A model generated the notes under the pieces. That model ran no database searches, was not told the origin of the DNA, and saw only the letters and a program-made list of their open reading frames with translations. Below, piece after piece: positions 5,891 through 7,254 of a stretch of 7,254 nucleotides of DNA. The stretch's first letter is position 1, and each line of letters opens with the position of its first letter. Source of the DNA: Bacillota bacterium (GTDB lineage Bacteria; Bacillota; Clostridia; Christensenellales; SZUA-584); the NCBI GenBank assembly GCA_023399095.1, contig JAEWQS010000115.1, positions 1 through 7,254 on the forward strand, in the 5' to 3' direction. The position numbers and the translations under genes are program-made.

Positions 5891-7114
5891 TTGAACAAAA
5901 GAATTCTGGCCTTGCTTGGCGTCATCATGGCAGTATTGATGCTATTTGGTGCCTGCGCGGTCAAAGAGACAGAAGAAACAGCGACTGCAAGCGCTTCACC
6001 TGAAGCAACCGAAAATCCGGTTGTGGTAGAGGTGAACGGAGAGTCCATATATTATGATGAGTATTATACACTTTATGCGAGCGCATGCGCGCAGTATGGC
6101 GTGTCGGAAGATGATGAGACAAACGGCAGCTACATACGGAGCATGATCATTGATTCGCTGGTTAACGAAAAGATCATGACTCAAAAACTAACAGAAAACG
6201 GTTATATGGATCTGACGGATGAGCAGCTCGCCGAAGCCGAGGAAAAGGCGCAGACCGATCTTAATTCGTACATCGATTACTATTATGGCTCCGAGATTAA
6301 ATCATCGCTTGGTGAAGGCTATACGGAAGAGCAATACCAGGAAGCTAAAGTGCCTTATCAAGACAAAGTGCTCACGGGTATGGGCTATACCAAGGACGAC
6401 TTTGCTGGTGCATATAAGCTTCAGATTGCGGAAGACGCCGCTAAAAAAGCGCTCGTGGGCGATATTTTGCCGACAGATGAAGAGGTTCAGGCCAAATATG
6501 ACGAAGAAGTGGCATCTGCCAAAGAGTCTATGGATGCCGACCCTAAGCAATATGAATCCGCTGTATCGGGCGGAGCCACAGCTTACTATGTGCCGGAAGG
6601 CGTGAGGACTGTCCGTCAGGTGCTCATCAAAATCGACGATGATACCTCAGGGGCTATCTCGGTGCTTCGCGAACAGGGCTACGAGGATCAGATTGCGCTC
6701 CTGCTGGAAAAGGCGCTTGCGGATATTAAGGGAGAGGCAGATGACGTGCTGTCCAAGCTCAAATCCGGCAGCATCACGTTTGATGAAGCCATCACCACAT
6801 ACAATGATGATCCGGGCATGCCCGAGACCGGCTATCCGGTGGTTGAGGGCAGCACAACGTATGTTGAGTCTTTCACGACAGGCGCGATGGGTTTAAAGAC
6901 AATCGGGGAATTTACTGATCTGGTGACGTCGGATTACGGTTACCATATCATCGAATACTTCAGTGATGTGCCAGCGGGAGCCGTGTCGTTTGATTCCGTC
7001 AAAGACGGGATTTACGACTCACTTGTGGCCACAATGCAGGGTGAAGCGTGGCAGAAGATCATCGATGAATGGACTGAATCGTCCAACGTGGTGAAATACG
7101 AAGAGAACATGTAA
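5891..7114 (+). CDS. Secreted SurA/PrsA-like lipoprotein with parvulin-type peptidyl-prolyl isomerase domain
   Basis: The 407-residue protein starts at TTG. It has a lipoprotein signal peptide: MNKR, a hydrophobic core, and LFGAC with Cys22 as the predicted lipidated residue. A Thr/Ser/Glu-rich linker follows to about residue 41. A SurA-N-like helical region (about 43-205) begins VVVEVNGESIYYDEYY and contains the MIIDSLVNEKIMTQKL helix. A PpiC/parvulin-like domain covers about 239-360 (RTVRQVLIKI to SDYGYHIIEYFSD), with the final GYHII motif intact (His352). Such proteins assist folding of exported proteins outside the membrane. The first parvulin motif has Gln243 where a histidine is usual, the GGDLG loop is not recognisable, and about 30 extra residues sit after the first strand. 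Isomerase activity is therefore doubtful and a pure chaperone role is possible. It is transcribed divergently from ppx. Confidence 0.85.
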   Translation: MNKRILALLGVIMAVLMLFGACAVKETEETATASASPEATENPVVVEVNGESIYYDEYYTLYASACAQYGVSEDDETNGSYIRSMIIDSLVNEKIMTQKLTENGYMDLTDEQLAEAEEKAQTDLNSYIDYYYGSEIKSSLGEGYTEEQYQEAKVPYQDKVLTGMGYTKDDFAGAYKLQIAEDAAKKALVGDILPTDEEVQAKYDEEVASAKESMDADPKQYESAVSGGATAYYVPEGVRTVRQVLIKIDDDTSGAISVLREQGYEDQIALLLEKALADIKGEADDVLSKLKSGSITFDEAITTYNDDPGMPETGYPVVEGSTTYVESFTTGAMGLKTIGEFTDLVTSDYGYHIIEYFSDVPAGAVSFDSVKDGIYDSLVATMQGEAWQKIIDEWTESSNVVKYEENM

Positions 7115-7128
7115 TTGGCTAAAAAATA

Positions 7129-7154
7129 GGCTCTATGTCAATGGTTGGGGTGAC
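7129..7154. mobile_element. Possible terminal inverted repeat of an ISL3-like insertion sequence (partial, runs off the window)
   Basis: The sequence from 7129 starts with GGCTCTATGTCAATGG and continues with a G-rich GGTTGGGGTGAC. It resembles, from memory, the GG-starting terminal repeats of ISL3-family elements. The preceding eight bases (7121-7128, AAAAAATA) could be a target duplication, as that family makes 8-bp duplications. No transposase is visible in the remaining 100 nt and the other end is not in the window. The call is tentative, and a remnant or coincidence is quite possible. Confidence 0.22.
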
Positions 7155-7173
7155 GTAGACAAAAGTAATTATT

Positions 7174-7211
7174 ACAGGGTTCCGATCACATTCAAGTGAT
7201 CGGAATCCTGT
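7174..7211. terminator. 16-bp hairpin downstream of the lipoprotein gene, candidate terminator
   Basis: Arms 7174-7189 and 7196-7211 pair over 16 bp with one G-T pair and a 6-nt loop (ATTCAA). The inner 10 bp (TTCCGATCAC with GTGATCGGAA) are perfect. It lies 60 nt after the stop codon of the lipoprotein gene. No T run follows on the plus strand. On the minus strand the sequence after the stem is TA-rich (AATAATTACTTTTG), so it may instead end a minus-strand transcript entering from the right. Confidence 0.5.
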
Positions 7212-7254
7212 TAGCATTCAGAGTTAGTAAAATTCGGCGCCGGAAGTTCTCAAA

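Noticed and set aside
5731..6048. Minus-strand open frame of 105 codons across the divergent promoter region
   Set aside because: It covers the signal peptide region of the lipoprotein gene and the shared promoter region, and shows no family motifs.

Overview
The window looks like a chromosomal segment of a Gram-positive anaerobe of the Clostridia class. This is inferred from the mixed but moderate GC content, strong Shine-Dalgarno sites, frequent GTG/TTG starts, a DUF951 protein, short SipS-type signal peptidases and a PrsA-like lipoprotein. I cannot name the species. The content is mostly housekeeping: polyphosphate metabolism, osmotic protection and protein secretion. I see no CRISPR array, rRNA or tRNA.

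Layout. Positions 1-108 hold the C-terminal end of a plus-strand membrane protein that starts outside the window. Positions 109-308 are a convergent intergenic region packed with inverted repeats. From 309 to 5690 six genes lie on the minus strand. In transcription order they are ppx (exopolyphosphatase), ppk (polyphosphate kinase), an MscS-type mechanosensitive channel, a DUF951 small cysteine-rich protein, and two tandem type I signal peptidases. ppx and ppk are 11 nt apart. The channel gene has its own extended -10 promoter candidate in the 71-nt gap after ppk. The DUF951 gene follows the channel by 12 nt and overlaps the first signal peptidase gene by 11 nt. Positions 5691-5890 form a divergent promoter region. 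From 5891 a plus-strand gene encodes a secreted SurA/PrsA-like lipoprotein with a parvulin-type domain. The last 140 nt are noncoding, with a strong hairpin and a sequence that may be the end of an insertion sequence.

How the genes may fit together. PPK makes polyphosphate from ATP and PPX degrades it, so the first two genes set the polymer level. MscS releases solutes on hypo-osmotic shock. The signal peptidases cleave exported preproteins, and the divergent lipoprotein is a plausible extracytoplasmic foldase for such proteins. Any regulatory link between the polyphosphate, channel and secretion genes is inference from gene order only.

The most notable points are the two diverged signal peptidase copies, an atypical parvulin domain with an insertion and lost motif residues, a basic C-terminal tail on PPK, and the structured intergenic region at 145-309. 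I did not find convincing evidence for a wholly new system.
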